In this document: positions 9,256 to 18,170 of the stretch, one piece after another
Layout of the letters: each line of letters opens with the position of its first letter
How positions within the stretch are numbered: the first letter of the stretch is position 1
Assembly: GCF_034675905.1 (NCBI RefSeq)
Contig: NZ_JAUCCV010000010.1
Coordinates: 248,001 to 312,000 of the forward strand
Source: Castellaniella sp034675905
GTDB taxonomy: Bacteria > Pseudomonadota > Gammaproteobacteria > Burkholderiales > Burkholderiaceae_B
Direction: 5' to 3'
Length of the DNA: 64,000 bases
Notes under the pieces: model-generated
Databases searched by the model: none
Told to the model about the DNA's origin: nothing
What the model saw: the letters and a program-made list of their open reading frames with translations, nothing else
Translations under genes and position numbers: made by a program

Positions 9256-11832
9256 ATGCGCCTGCATCCACGCGTCATTCCTGCGGTTTTCCGGCTGGCC
9301 CTGGCATGCTTGCTGGGTCTGGCCGCCGCTCGGGCGCAGGCTCTGACCCTGAAGGTCGGCATCTACGATCAGAAACCCGATGTGTATATCAATGCCAACG
9401 GCCAGCCCGCCGGCATCCTGGGCGAACTGCTGAACGAAATCGCCCGCCGCGAAGGCTGGACCCTGCAGACCCAGGCCTGCACCTGGGCGGACTGCATGCA
9501 ATTGCTGGTCAGCCGCAAGATCGATCTGCTGCCCGACGTCTACTACACTCCGGAACGCGCTCAGACTTTCAGCTTTCATCACGTTCCTGCCCTGCACAGC
9601 TGGTCACAGATATACGCGCTGCCCACCAATTCCCTGCGCGCCATCACCGATCTGAAACACCACACCATCGCCGTCCTGGCTGGTTCCACCCAACAGGATT
9701 ATCTGCACACCACGCTCAAAGCCCTGAACATCGATGCCCAGCTGGTGCCGGTCCAAAGGCTGGAAGAAGGCTTCCAGATGGTGAACCGCCACCAGGTCGA
9801 TGCAGTCGCTGCCGATTTCTACATCGGTGAACTGACCGCACGAGACTACAACCTCAACTCGACCGCGATCATCTTTCAGCCTACCCAGGCTTTTTTCGCT
9901 ACGCCGAAAGGCACGCACTCCGAAGTCCTGGCAGCCATCGACCGCTATCTGAGTACGTGGCAGGCGGATCCGAATTCTTTTTATTTCCGCACGCTGGATC
10001 ACTGGCGATCCCCCTCCACCCCATCCACGCTGGGGCGCGACGCGGCCTGGATCATGGCGGGCCTGGCCAGCCTGCTGGCGCTGGTGCTGCTCATCGTCCT
10101 GTGGCTGAAAATCCAGATGCGCCACCAGCACCAGCGACTACAGTCCAGCGAGCGGCGGCTGGATGCCATTCTTGATAGCGTCGACGCCATCGTCAGCATC
10201 AAGGACCCAGGCGGACGCTACGTCTTCGCCAACCGCAAACTCGAAGAATTCCTGGGCATCGGCCCGGGGGAAATCATCAGCCGACGCGACGCGGACTTCA
10301 TCACCGACCCGCAGTCGCTGAGCTCGATCGAACAAAGCGATCAGGCCATCCTGAGCACACGTGAACGCAACGTCATCCAGCAGGTCATCAAGCGCCCGAA
10401 CAGCACGGATTCACGCACGCTGCTGACCATGAAGGCGCCGCTGTACAAGCCCGATGGGGGCATCGAAGCCATCTGCGTCGTCGCCACCGACATCACCGAC
10501 CGCCTGCTGGCGGAAAAAACTGCCCATCGCCTGACGTTCTACGACAACCTGACCAACCTGCCCAACCGGCGCATGGCGCTGGAGCGCCTATCGCAACAGA
10601 TCGAGCGCTCGCAGCAGGACAAAACCTACGGCGCCCTGCTGCAGCTCGACCTGGACAGCTTCAAGAAAATCAACGACACGCAGGGTTATCGGGTGGGCGA
10701 CCAGGTCCTGTCCGCCATCGCCGAACGACTGACCCATGCCACGCGGGAACGCGATCTGGTGGCCCATACCAGCGCCGACGAATTCGTGGTGCTGATCGAC
10801 GGCCTGGGACCGGAACAGCACGAGGCCGCCCGTACGGCCATGCACATCGCAGACAAGCTGCGACGAGCCATCTCGGGCAGCGCCCTGACCGTTCAGAACA
10901 CGCCGGCCTTCATCACCGCCAGCATCGGCCTGACCCTCATCCACGCCGGCAGCCAGGATACCGACCGGGTCATGCGCGAGGCCGACATGGCCACCCAAAG
11001 AGCCAAGGAACGCGGCGGCAACCAGGCCGCCTTCTACGAGCAGGACCTGCAGGCCGAGGTCGAGCAGCGGCTCTGGCTGGAACACGACTTATTGCAGGCC
11101 ATCGGCACCCCGCAGCTGTCCCTGCACCTGCAGCCGCAATTCGGCCAGGACGGCCACGTCACCGGGGGCGAACTGCTGGCCCGCTGGATGCACCCCCACC
11201 ACGGAGCGATCTCGCCCGCCCTGTTCATCCCGGTGGCCGAGGAATCGGGCCTGATCAACCTGCTGGGCGCCTGGACCCTGGGGGTCGCCTGCGACACACT
11301 GCTGACGCTGCAAGCTCTAGGAGAGACCTACCCGCTGTCGATCAACGTCAGCCCCAAACGCCTGATGGATCCGCAGTTCGTGGAGTACGTGCACAACATG
11401 CTGGAACAGAAAGGCCTGCCCGGCAACCGCCTGATCTTCGAAATCACCGAAGGCGTCCTGATCCAAGACATCCAGGCCGTCACCCAGCGCATGCAGGCGC
11501 TGTCCCGGCTGGGCATCCGCTTTTCCATCGACGATTTCGGCACAGGCTATTCCAACCTGGCCTATCTGAAACGCTTGCCGCTCTATGAGCTGAAAATCGA
11601 CAAGAGCCTGATCCAGGATCTGCCCCACGACACCGACAGCATCGCCATCGTGCAGATGATCCTGGCCATGGCCGACCAGCTGAATCTGCGGGTCGTGGCC
11701 GAAGGCGTCGAAACCGAAGACCAATCCCGCTTCCTGTTCCAGCACGACTGCCATGCCCTGCAGGGCTTCCTGCTGGCGCGGCCCATGCCCATCGGCACCT
11801 GGCTACAGAGCGTACGCGAACGCCGCGCGTGA
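9256..11832 (+). CDS. Periplasmic-sensor GGDEF-EAL protein (c-di-GMP turnover)
   Basis: 858 residues. A signal peptide (about 1-29) precedes a family-3 solute-binding-protein domain that senses a periplasmic ligand. One membrane helix follows (about 262-285), then a PAS domain (about 295-420), GGDEF and EAL domains. The GGDEF motif is degenerate (SADEF, 506-510), so cyclase activity is doubtful. The EAL domain keeps its key residues: GELLARW (638-644, ELL for EAL), NVSPKRL, FEITEG, DDFGTGYS and AEGVET. It is probably a c-di-GMP phosphodiesterase controlled by the sensor. The start at 9256 is chosen because the signal peptide begins there; an in-frame TTG at 9202 is less likely. Confidence 0.85.
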   Translation: MRLHPRVIPAVFRLALACLLGLAAARAQALTLKVGIYDQKPDVYINANGQPAGILGELLNEIARREGWTLQTQACTWADCMQLLVSRKIDLLPDVYYTPERAQTFSFHHVPALHSWSQIYALPTNSLRAITDLKHHTIAVLAGSTQQDYLHTTLKALNIDAQLVPVQRLEEGFQMVNRHQVDAVAADFYIGELTARDYNLNSTAIIFQPTQAFFATPKGTHSEVLAAIDRYLSTWQADPNSFYFRTLDHWRSPSTPSTLGRDAAWIMAGLASLLALVLLIVLWLKIQMRHQHQRLQSSERRLDAILDSVDAIVSIKDPGGRYVFANRKLEEFLGIGPGEIISRRDADFITDPQSLSSIEQSDQAILSTRERNVIQQVIKRPNSTDSRTLLTMKAPLYKPDGGIEAICVVATDITDRLLAEKTAHRLTFYDNLTNLPNRRMALERLSQQIERSQQDKTYGALLQLDLDSFKKINDTQGYRVGDQVLSAIAERLTHATRERDLVAHTSADEFVVLIDGLGPEQHEAARTAMHIADKLRRAISGSALTVQNTPAFITASIGLTLIHAGSQDTDRVMREADMATQRAKERGGNQAAFYEQDLQAEVEQRLWLEHDLLQAIGTPQLSLHLQPQFGQDGHVTGGELLARWMHPHHGAISPALFIPVAEESGLINLLGAWTLGVACDTLLTLQALGETYPLSINVSPKRLMDPQFVEYVHNMLEQKGLPGNRLIFEITEGVLIQDIQAVTQRMQALSRLGIRFSIDDFGTGYSNLAYLKRLPLYELKIDKSLIQDLPHDTDSIAIVQMILAMADQLNLRVVAEGVETEDQSRFLFQHDCHALQGFLLARPMPIGTWLQSVRERRA

Positions 11833-11843
11833 CCTCTTTAAAG

Positions 11844-11880
11844 GAAAAACGCCCCGCGCCGATTGCTCGGGGCGGGGCGT
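11844..11880 (-). terminator. Rho-independent terminator of the TRAP operon
   Basis: A 14-bp stem with one mismatch and a TTGC loop (11849-11880) is followed on the minus strand by TTTTT. A second short palindrome, TGCCGGCG/CGCCGGCA (11883-11900), sits between it and the permease stop codon. The T-run lies only on the minus-strand side, so it serves the leftward TRAP genes. Confidence 0.75.
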
Positions 11881-11910
11881 GTTGCCGGCGTTCGCCGGCA
11901 GACTGCCGTC

Positions 11911-13656
11911 CTACTTGAACATCTTGTTGTAGTCCTCATCGGAAGGCGCCGATGGGGCCGCGCTGGACGGCGTTGCAGACGATCCGGCGTCGCCGCCATA
12001 CAGGTTGGCGGCATCGCCGTAGCCGCCTCCCCCATAGCCGCCGAAATTGCCTGCATCGATCTTGATGTCCTCGATATTGACCTGGGGCCGGTCCGCCTTG
12101 TAGTGCGTCACCATGCCCGGGAACATCAGGACGGCGATGACCATGACGATCTGGATGATGATGAAGGGCAGCGAACCCCAATAGATCTGACCGGTCGTGA
12201 CCTTGGCGATGGTCTTGCCGGTGACCTTGTCCAGATAGTCATCCTTGGGCGCCACCGATCTCAGGTAGAACAGAGCGAAGCCAAACGGCGGATGCATGAA
12301 GGACGTCTGCATATTGACCGCCAGCAGCACCCCCAGCCAGATCAGATCGATGCCCATCTTGTCAGCCACCGGCCCGATCAAGGGGACGATGATGAAGGCC
12401 AGCTCGAAGAAATCCAGGAAGAAGGCCAGGCCAAAGGTCAGCAGGCTGACGACGATCAGGAAGCCCATCTCGCCGCCCGGCAGACCGGTCAGCAGGTGCT
12501 CGACCCACAAATCGCCATTCACGCCCCGGAAGGTCAGGCTGAATACCGACGAACCGATCAGGATGAACACCACGAAGCAGGTCAGCGTCGTGGTCGTGTC
12601 CATGGCCTGGCGCAACAACTTGAAGTTCAGCCGGCGCTTGATGACCGCCATGATCAAAGCGCCCACCGCCCCCATGGCCCCGCCTTCGGTAGGGGTGGCC
12701 ACGCCGATGAAGATCGTGCCCAGCACCAGGAAAATCAGCGCCAAGGGCGGAATCATCACGAACGTGACGCGCTCGGCGATCTTCGACAGCAGTTTCAGGC
12801 GCAAGATCTTGTTCAGCAACGCCATGACGAACGCTGCCGCGCCCCACAGCAGGATGCTGGTGACGATCAGTTCGTCCACGTGGGCCTGCGGATCCAGCAG
12901 GTACTGCACCCCTACGTAGGAGATTCCGACTGACAACGCCATCAGCACCAGCAGAGACGGGACACCATGACCACCGCTGGGCTCGATGAACGTACGGGCT
13001 TCGGGCGGGATGGCTGGCGCGGCCTTGGGACGGAACATCGCCACCGCCACCACGTACAGGATGTACAGCCCCGTCAGGGCAAAGCCCGGCAGGAAAGCGC
13101 CCTTGTACATGTCGCCGATGGATCGACCCAACTGGTCAGCCAGCACGATCAGCACCAGCGAAGGCGGAATGATCTGTGATAGCGTCCCTGATGCTGCAAT
13201 CACCCCGGCGGCCAGCCTGCGGTCATAACCGTACCGCAGCATGATCGGCAGGGAAATCAAGCCCATGGAAATCACCGATGCCGACACCACGCCGGTGGTA
13301 GCCGCCAGCATGGCGCCCACCAGAATGACCGCGATGGCCAAGCCGCCGCGCAAAGGCCCGAACAGCTGCCCGACAGTTTCCAGCAGGTCTTCGGCCATAC
13401 CGGATCGTTCCAGAATCAGGCCCATGAAGGTAAAGAACGGCACCGCCAACAAGGATTCGTTGGACATGACCCCGAACACTCGCTGCGGCAAGGCCTGAAA
13501 CAAGGAAGGCGTCAGCAGGCCCAGGTCAATCCCGACCAGACCAAACAAAATACCATTGGCAGCCAGTGAAAAAGCAACCGGGAAACCCAGCAGCAGCAGG
13601 ATGACCAACATGCCGAACATGATCGGCGCCATATAGGCAAGCAATAAGGCTTCCAT
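11911..13656 (-). CDS. TRAP transporter large permease (DctM family)
   Basis: 581 residues, many hydrophobic segments; the ion-coupled channel subunit of a tripartite TRAP importer. Family signatures include the opening GMLVILLLLGFPVAFSLA and the loop GVATPTEGGAMGA. The C-terminus carries a long polar tail after the last helix, rich in Gly, Tyr, Ser and Pro (YGGGGYGDAAN and SSAAPSAPSDEDYNKMFK), not part of the core fold. It starts two bases after the small-permease stop. Substrate is probably an organic acid, judging from the partner binding protein. Confidence 0.92.
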   Translation of the reverse strand: MEALLLAYMAPIMFGMLVILLLLGFPVAFSLAANGILFGLVGIDLGLLTPSLFQALPQRVFGVMSNESLLAVPFFTFMGLILERSGMAEDLLETVGQLFGPLRGGLAIAVILVGAMLAATTGVVSASVISMGLISLPIMLRYGYDRRLAAGVIAASGTLSQIIPPSLVLIVLADQLGRSIGDMYKGAFLPGFALTGLYILYVVAVAMFRPKAAPAIPPEARTFIEPSGGHGVPSLLVLMALSVGISYVGVQYLLDPQAHVDELIVTSILLWGAAAFVMALLNKILRLKLLSKIAERVTFVMIPPLALIFLVLGTIFIGVATPTEGGAMGAVGALIMAVIKRRLNFKLLRQAMDTTTTLTCFVVFILIGSSVFSLTFRGVNGDLWVEHLLTGLPGGEMGFLIVVSLLTFGLAFFLDFFELAFIIVPLIGPVADKMGIDLIWLGVLLAVNMQTSFMHPPFGFALFYLRSVAPKDDYLDKVTGKTIAKVTTGQIYWGSLPFIIIQIVMVIAVLMFPGMVTHYKADRPQVNIEDIKIDAGNFGGYGGGGYGDAANLYGGDAGSSATPSSAAPSAPSDEDYNKMFK

Positions 13657-13658
13657 GA

Positions 13659-14270
13659 TCAGCGCTCCTCGTGCGAGGCGGACTCGCGTTGCGCCGCTTC
13701 ACGGGCGATTTCGTCAGCCAGTTCTTCTTCGGCCGATTTGCCCACATGCGTGTCACGAGGATCCGGGCAAAGCCCGCCCAGGCAGCCAATGCACTTGATC
13801 AGATGCGACACGCCTGCAGCCACCAACAGCGCAAAGCCGACGGGGATCAGGAATTTCGCGGGCCAGCGAATCAATCCACCGGCATTGGAGGACTGTTCCA
13901 GGTTCACGAATGAATCCATGAAGAACGGCCAGGACAGCCACATGATCAGGCTGGCCATGGGCAACAGGAAGAACACGACACCAAAAATTTCGACGTAGAG
14001 CTGTGTGCGGCGGGAAAAATGGGCCGCCAGCACATCGACGCGGACATGTTCGTTTTTCAGCAGGGTATAGCCGGCAGCCAGCAGAAAGACGCCGCCAAAC
14101 AGATACCACTGTAATTCGAGCCAGGCATTGGAACTGAGATTGAAGAGCTTGCGCACCGTTGCATTGGTGGCGCTGACGAGCACGGCAAGCAGGATCAACC
14201 AGGTCACAGCCTGACCCACGCGGCGATTGATGGCATCAATCACCCGCGACAAGGCTAGGAGTGTTTTCAT
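13659..14270 (-). CDS. TRAP transporter small permease (DctQ family)
   Basis: 203 residues with four predicted membrane helices. The pattern near residues 30-60 (FNLSSNAWLELQWYLFGGVFLLAAGYTL is the family's typical helix 2 region; key residues N-W-E-Q-W) is diagnostic. The gene lies between the binding protein and the large permease on one strand. The acidic and Arg-rich C-terminus is probably cytoplasmic. Confidence 0.9.
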   Translation of the reverse strand: MKTLLALSRVIDAINRRVGQAVTWLILLAVLVSATNATVRKLFNLSSNAWLELQWYLFGGVFLLAAGYTLLKNEHVRVDVLAAHFSRRTQLYVEIFGVVFFLLPMASLIMWLSWPFFMDSFVNLEQSSNAGGLIRWPAKFLIPVGFALLVAAGVSHLIKCIGCLGGLCPDPRDTHVGKSAEEELADEIAREAAQRESASHEER

Positions 14271-14308
14271 GATGAAGATCAGTCAAAAATAAGGAGAGCG
14301 CCCGGACA

Positions 14309-14340
14309 CGCACCAGCCCCCGCAAGCGGGGGCTGGTGCG
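14309..14340 (-). other. Intercistronic stem-loop in the TRAP operon
   Basis: A near-perfect palindrome of about 14 bp (CGCACCAGCCCCCG pairing with CGGGGGCTGGTGCG, tiny loop) sits between the binding-protein gene and the small-permease gene. No T-run follows on either strand. It probably stabilises the upstream message, or partly stops transcription, so that more binding protein than permease is made. Confidence 0.65.
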
Positions 14341-14393
14341 AAAACCGGCGACACAGGCCAGCCCGAAAAGGCCGGCACAAGACGCGCAAGCGC

Positions 14394-15482
14394 CTATTTA
14401 GTCGCTGAGGCCAAGTACTGGTCGAAGCTGCCTTCGGCGATCCGGAACCAGGGGATTTCGTGGTCGCGGAAGCCCATGTAATCGTCATGGATCTTCTTGA
14501 AGCCGGGATCCTTAGCGGACAGTTCCGCATAGGTTTCCTGGGCGGCCTTGAAGCAGGCATCCATGACGGGCTTCGGGAAGGCCCGCAATTTGGCGCCTTC
14601 GCCGATCAGGCGCTTCAAGGCGTTGGGGTTTTCCGCGTCGAAGGTACCGATCATGGTGTTGGTAGCCAGCGCCGACGCCTGATCCAGCACTGCCTGGTAG
14701 TGCTTGGGCAGGGCCTCGTATTTGTCCTTGTTCACATACAGGGACACTTGCAGCGTGCCTTCCCACCAGCCCGGGAAGTAGTAATACGGCGCCACACGGT
14801 GGAAGCCGAGCTTTTCGTCGTCGTAGGGACCGATCCATTCAGCCGCATCGATCGTGCCTTTTTCCAGGGACGGATAGATGTCGCCGCCAGCGATCTGCTG
14901 AGGCACCACGCCGAGCTTCATCAGCACCGCGCCGGCAAACGCGGCCGTGCGGAACTTCAGGCCTTTCAGGTCGTCGACCGTTTTGACTTCCTTGCGGAAC
15001 CAGCCGCCCATCTGGCAGCCCGTATAGCCGCAAGGGAAATTCACGATATTGAACTTGGCAAACAGTTCCCGCATCAATTGGCGGCCATTGCCATGCATCA
15101 CCCAGGCATTGTGCTGGCGCGTATTCAGGCCAAAGGGCACAGCGCCGTCAAAGCACAGCGACGGGTCCTTGCCGAAATAGTAGTAGGACGCCGTATGGCC
15201 GCATTCGACGGTGCCGTTCTGTACGCCATCGAGCACGCCCAGCGCCGGCAGAATTTCGCCGCCAGGAAAGGCACGAATCTGGAATTTTCCGCCCGTGGCT
15301 TCGGAGACGAATTTCGCGACGTTTTCGCCGCCGGAATAAATCGCATCCGCACTGCGCGGGAAGCTGGAAGCCAGGCGCCAGGTAAGGGTAGGCGCATCCT
15401 GAGCGAAGACGGGAGCGGCGAGAGTGGTACCGCCGGCGGCTACGCCAAAGGCGGCCTTCTTGAGGAAGGAACGACGTTGCAT
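14394..15482 (-). CDS. TRAP transporter substrate-binding protein (DctP family, TakP-like)
   Basis: 362 residues. The N-terminus is a twin-arginine signal (MQRRSFLKKAAFGVAA, cut near VFAQ), so the folded protein is exported by Tat. The mature domain is the DctP fold; AEWIGPYDDEKLGFHRVAPYY and the preceding GGDIYPSLEKGTIDA resemble the 2-oxo-acid binding protein TakP. It is the first gene of the operon and feeds ligand to the two permease subunits. Ligand assignment to an oxo or hydroxy acid is by resemblance only. Confidence 0.9.
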   Translation of the reverse strand: MQRRSFLKKAAFGVAAGGTTLAAPVFAQDAPTLTWRLASSFPRSADAIYSGGENVAKFVSEATGGKFQIRAFPGGEILPALGVLDGVQNGTVECGHTASYYYFGKDPSLCFDGAVPFGLNTRQHNAWVMHGNGRQLMRELFAKFNIVNFPCGYTGCQMGGWFRKEVKTVDDLKGLKFRTAAFAGAVLMKLGVVPQQIAGGDIYPSLEKGTIDAAEWIGPYDDEKLGFHRVAPYYYFPGWWEGTLQVSLYVNKDKYEALPKHYQAVLDQASALATNTMIGTFDAENPNALKRLIGEGAKLRAFPKPVMDACFKAAQETYAELSAKDPGFKKIHDDYMGFRDHEIPWFRIAEGSFDQYLASATK

Positions 15483-15711
15483 GAGAGAGAGCCCCTATGA
15501 GTTGATGGTAAACCCGGATTTTTGTACTGTTTTGTAAACAGCGAGAGCGCGCGAATTGTCTCCCGAATACGACAGACGGCGCAATCAGTAATAACGCTTA
15601 GCAGCTTCTGAAACCGAATCCGCCTATTTATGTATCCCAGGGTGCACAGACAGCAATTTCCTTGCGCGGACAGCGCTTTGCCACCCGCAATAGGGATGGC
15701 CTTATGCGACA
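15483..15711. promoter_or_regulatory. Divergent intergenic region, TRAP operon / MFS pair
   Basis: 229 bp without a gene between the leftward TRAP binding protein and the rightward MFS genes. It is AT-richer than the flanks around 15520-15640 and must carry both promoters. I could not assign boxes with confidence. Confidence 0.4.
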
Positions 15712-16935
15712 ATGAACGATTCCATTCCGATGTTCCCATCCGTGTCAGATTCCCCCGACTCCTTCAGCCTGCGCCAGATTGCATTGCCGGCCTTCGGCCC
15801 CTCATTGCTGTTCGGTCTGGGCGAAGGCGCCATCTTTCCTGTCCTGGCGCTCAGCGTCCGCGACATGGGCGCCAGTTCCGCCGTCGCAGGCCTGATCGTG
15901 GCCCTGATCGGCGTCGGGTCTCTCCTGGCCAACCTGCCTGCGGCTGCCCTGGCCACCCGCTACGGCGAACGACGGGCCATGGTCGGCGCATCGGCATTCA
16001 GCCTGTTGGGACTGGTCCTCTGTCTGCTGGCCTCGAACCCTTGGGTGTTCGGACTCGGCGTGTTCATGATCGGCTTGGCCAGCGCTGTCTTCCTGCTGGC
16101 CAGGCAGACCTTCCTGGTCGAAGCCGTTCCCCTGCACATGCGCGCCCGCGCCATGTCCACCCTGGGCGGCACCATGCGCATCGGCATGTTCATCGGCCCC
16201 TTTGCCGGCGCTGGCCTGATCCACCTGATGGGGCTGGACGGCGCCTACTGGCTGTCGATGCTGGCGATGCTGGGGGCGGGCATCATTTCCCTGGCCATCC
16301 CCGACCTCGAGCCCCGCACGGCAGGCCCGTCAGGGACTCCTCCACCCCGGGTCAGCATGCTCGCCATGCTGCGCCAGCATGCGCGCATCATGCTGACCCT
16401 GGGGATTGCCACATCGCTGGTCTCGGCGCTGCGCGCCTGCCGGCAGATCGTCATCCCTCTCTGGGCCGACCACATCGGCCTGGACGCGGCATCCACTGCG
16501 CTGATCTACGGCCTGATGGGAGCGGTGGACATGCTGCTGTTCTACCCCGCCGGCAAGGTCATGGATCAGCACGGCCGGCTATGGGTGGCGCTGCCCTGCA
16601 TGCTGATCATGGGATTGAGCCTGCTTGCCATGCCCTGGACGACCGATTTCAACAGCCTGCTGGCCGTGTGCATCGTGCTGGGATTCGGCAACGGCATCGG
16701 CTCGGGCATCCTCATGACCATCGGGGCTGACGCCTCTCCGCGCGAAGGCCGCACGGTCTTTCTGGGCCTATGGCGCCAGATCACCGACCTGGGCGGCGGC
16801 GGCGGGCCCCTGCTGCTGTCAGGCTTGACGGCAGTGGCGTCGTTGGCGACCGGCATTGCCGCCGTCGGCGGCATGGGCCTGCTGGCAGCCTGGATGTTCT
16901 GGCGCTGGCTGCCCAGGGGCACGGTACTCAGGTGA
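15712..16935 (+). CDS. Major facilitator superfamily transporter
   Basis: 407 residues with about 12 membrane helices. Between helices 2 and 3 lies an MFS signature-A-like loop (ALATRYGERRAMVG). No substrate-specific motif is recognised; it is most like drug or small-molecule exporters. Its TGA stop shares a base with the ATG of the second MFS gene, so the two are made together. The ATG at 15712 is the first in frame; an internal ATG at codon 4 is not better placed. Confidence 0.85.
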   Translation: MNDSIPMFPSVSDSPDSFSLRQIALPAFGPSLLFGLGEGAIFPVLALSVRDMGASSAVAGLIVALIGVGSLLANLPAAALATRYGERRAMVGASAFSLLGLVLCLLASNPWVFGLGVFMIGLASAVFLLARQTFLVEAVPLHMRARAMSTLGGTMRIGMFIGPFAGAGLIHLMGLDGAYWLSMLAMLGAGIISLAIPDLEPRTAGPSGTPPPRVSMLAMLRQHARIMLTLGIATSLVSALRACRQIVIPLWADHIGLDAASTALIYGLMGAVDMLLFYPAGKVMDQHGRLWVALPCMLIMGLSLLAMPWTTDFNSLLAVCIVLGFGNGIGSGILMTIGADASPREGRTVFLGLWRQITDLGGGGGPLLLSGLTAVASLATGIAAVGGMGLLAAWMFWRWLPRGTVLR

Positions 16936-18170
16936 TGGCCGCCCCTCCCCGGCCTCTCGCTGCAAGCCTCGGCCCGCCGCCCACGACCAACGGGATGCGG
17001 GCCGCCTTGTTTCTGGTGCTGATCGGCATCTGCGCAGCCCTGCACATCTGGAAGCTGCCGCCCGCCCTGCCGCAGCTGCAGGCCCAGTTCCAGCTGAGTC
17101 TGGTGCAATCAGGCTTTCTGCTGTCTGTGGTGCAAATGGGCGGCATGGCGCTGGGTCTGCCGGTCGGCCTGATGGCTGAACGCATCGGCCTGCGCCGCTG
17201 CATCCTGATCGGTTTGGCCACCCTGGCGCTGGCCTCCGCTCTGGGAGCCTGGCTGGACTCCGCCCTGGCCATTCTATTGTGCCGAGCCCTCGAAGGCTGC
17301 GGCTTTCTGATGGTCGCCATGCCGGTGCCGTCCCTGATCCGCCGGCTGATGCCGCCGGAAAATCTCAGTCGTATCATGGGTTTGTGGGGCTGTTACATGC
17401 CGCTGGGAACCGTGATCATCCTGCTGTCGGGGTCCTGGGTGATCCGTCTGGGTAATTGGCAGCTGCTGTGGCTGCTGCTGGCTGTCCTGACGCTGGCCTG
17501 TTTTCTGCTGACGCTGTCCCTGGTGCCGCCGGACCCGGCGCGCGACGACCGCCCTCATCCGGCGGCGCTGATGCTGACGCTCACAACACTGAGATCACAG
17601 AACGTCTGGCTGGTCGCCCTGACGTTCGGCGCCTATGCCAGCCAATGGATCGCCGTGATCGGTTTTTTGCCGACGATTTATGTGTCAGCAGGCATCGCCG
17701 GCACCACCGCCGGTGTGCTGACCGCCATCGTGGCCGGGGTCAACGCCATCGGCAACCTGGCCGCCGGGCGCCTGTTACACCGTGGCGTTCAGGCCTGGCA
17801 ATTGCTGCTGCTGGGCCTGGGCGCCATGATCCTCTGCGCCTATGCCGCGTTCGGCGCCCATCTACCGGCCGCAGTACAGTTTCTGGCCGTCCTGGCTTTT
17901 TCCATGGTGGGCGGCCTGGTGCCCGCGACCTTATTCGTCCTGGCCTTAACGCTGGCGCCTAGCCCGCAGACGACATCGACCACCATCGGCTGGATGCAAC
18001 AGTGTTCGTCGCTAGGCCAGTTCCTTGGACCGCCACTGGTCGCCTGGGTCGTCAATCAGGCGGGGGGCGACTGGCAATGGACCTGGGTGGCCACCAGTGC
18101 ACTGGCGCTGGCAGGCATCGGCCTGACACTGCAGATCCGGCGCCGCACCCTGAGAAACCGCGAAGCCTAG
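16935..18170 (+). CDS. MFS transporter (CynX/NimT-like)
   Basis: 411 residues, 12 predicted helices. The loop GLPVGLMAERIGLRRCILIG is the MFS motif A. The sequence is unrelated in detail to the upstream MFS protein, so the pair is not a simple tandem duplication. The start at 16935 overlaps the upstream stop (TGATG). The last four bases overlap the end of the convergent HD-GYP gene through the palindrome CTAG. Substrate unknown; the resemblance to cyanate- or nitroimidazole-type transporters is loose. Confidence 0.82.
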   Translation: MAAPPRPLAASLGPPPTTNGMRAALFLVLIGICAALHIWKLPPALPQLQAQFQLSLVQSGFLLSVVQMGGMALGLPVGLMAERIGLRRCILIGLATLALASALGAWLDSALAILLCRALEGCGFLMVAMPVPSLIRRLMPPENLSRIMGLWGCYMPLGTVIILLSGSWVIRLGNWQLLWLLLAVLTLACFLLTLSLVPPDPARDDRPHPAALMLTLTTLRSQNVWLVALTFGAYASQWIAVIGFLPTIYVSAGIAGTTAGVLTAIVAGVNAIGNLAAGRLLHRGVQAWQLLLLGLGAMILCAYAAFGAHLPAAVQFLAVLAFSMVGGLVPATLFVLALTLAPSPQTTSTTIGWMQQCSSLGQFLGPPLVAWVVNQAGGDWQWTWVATSALALAGIGLTLQIRRRTLRNREA

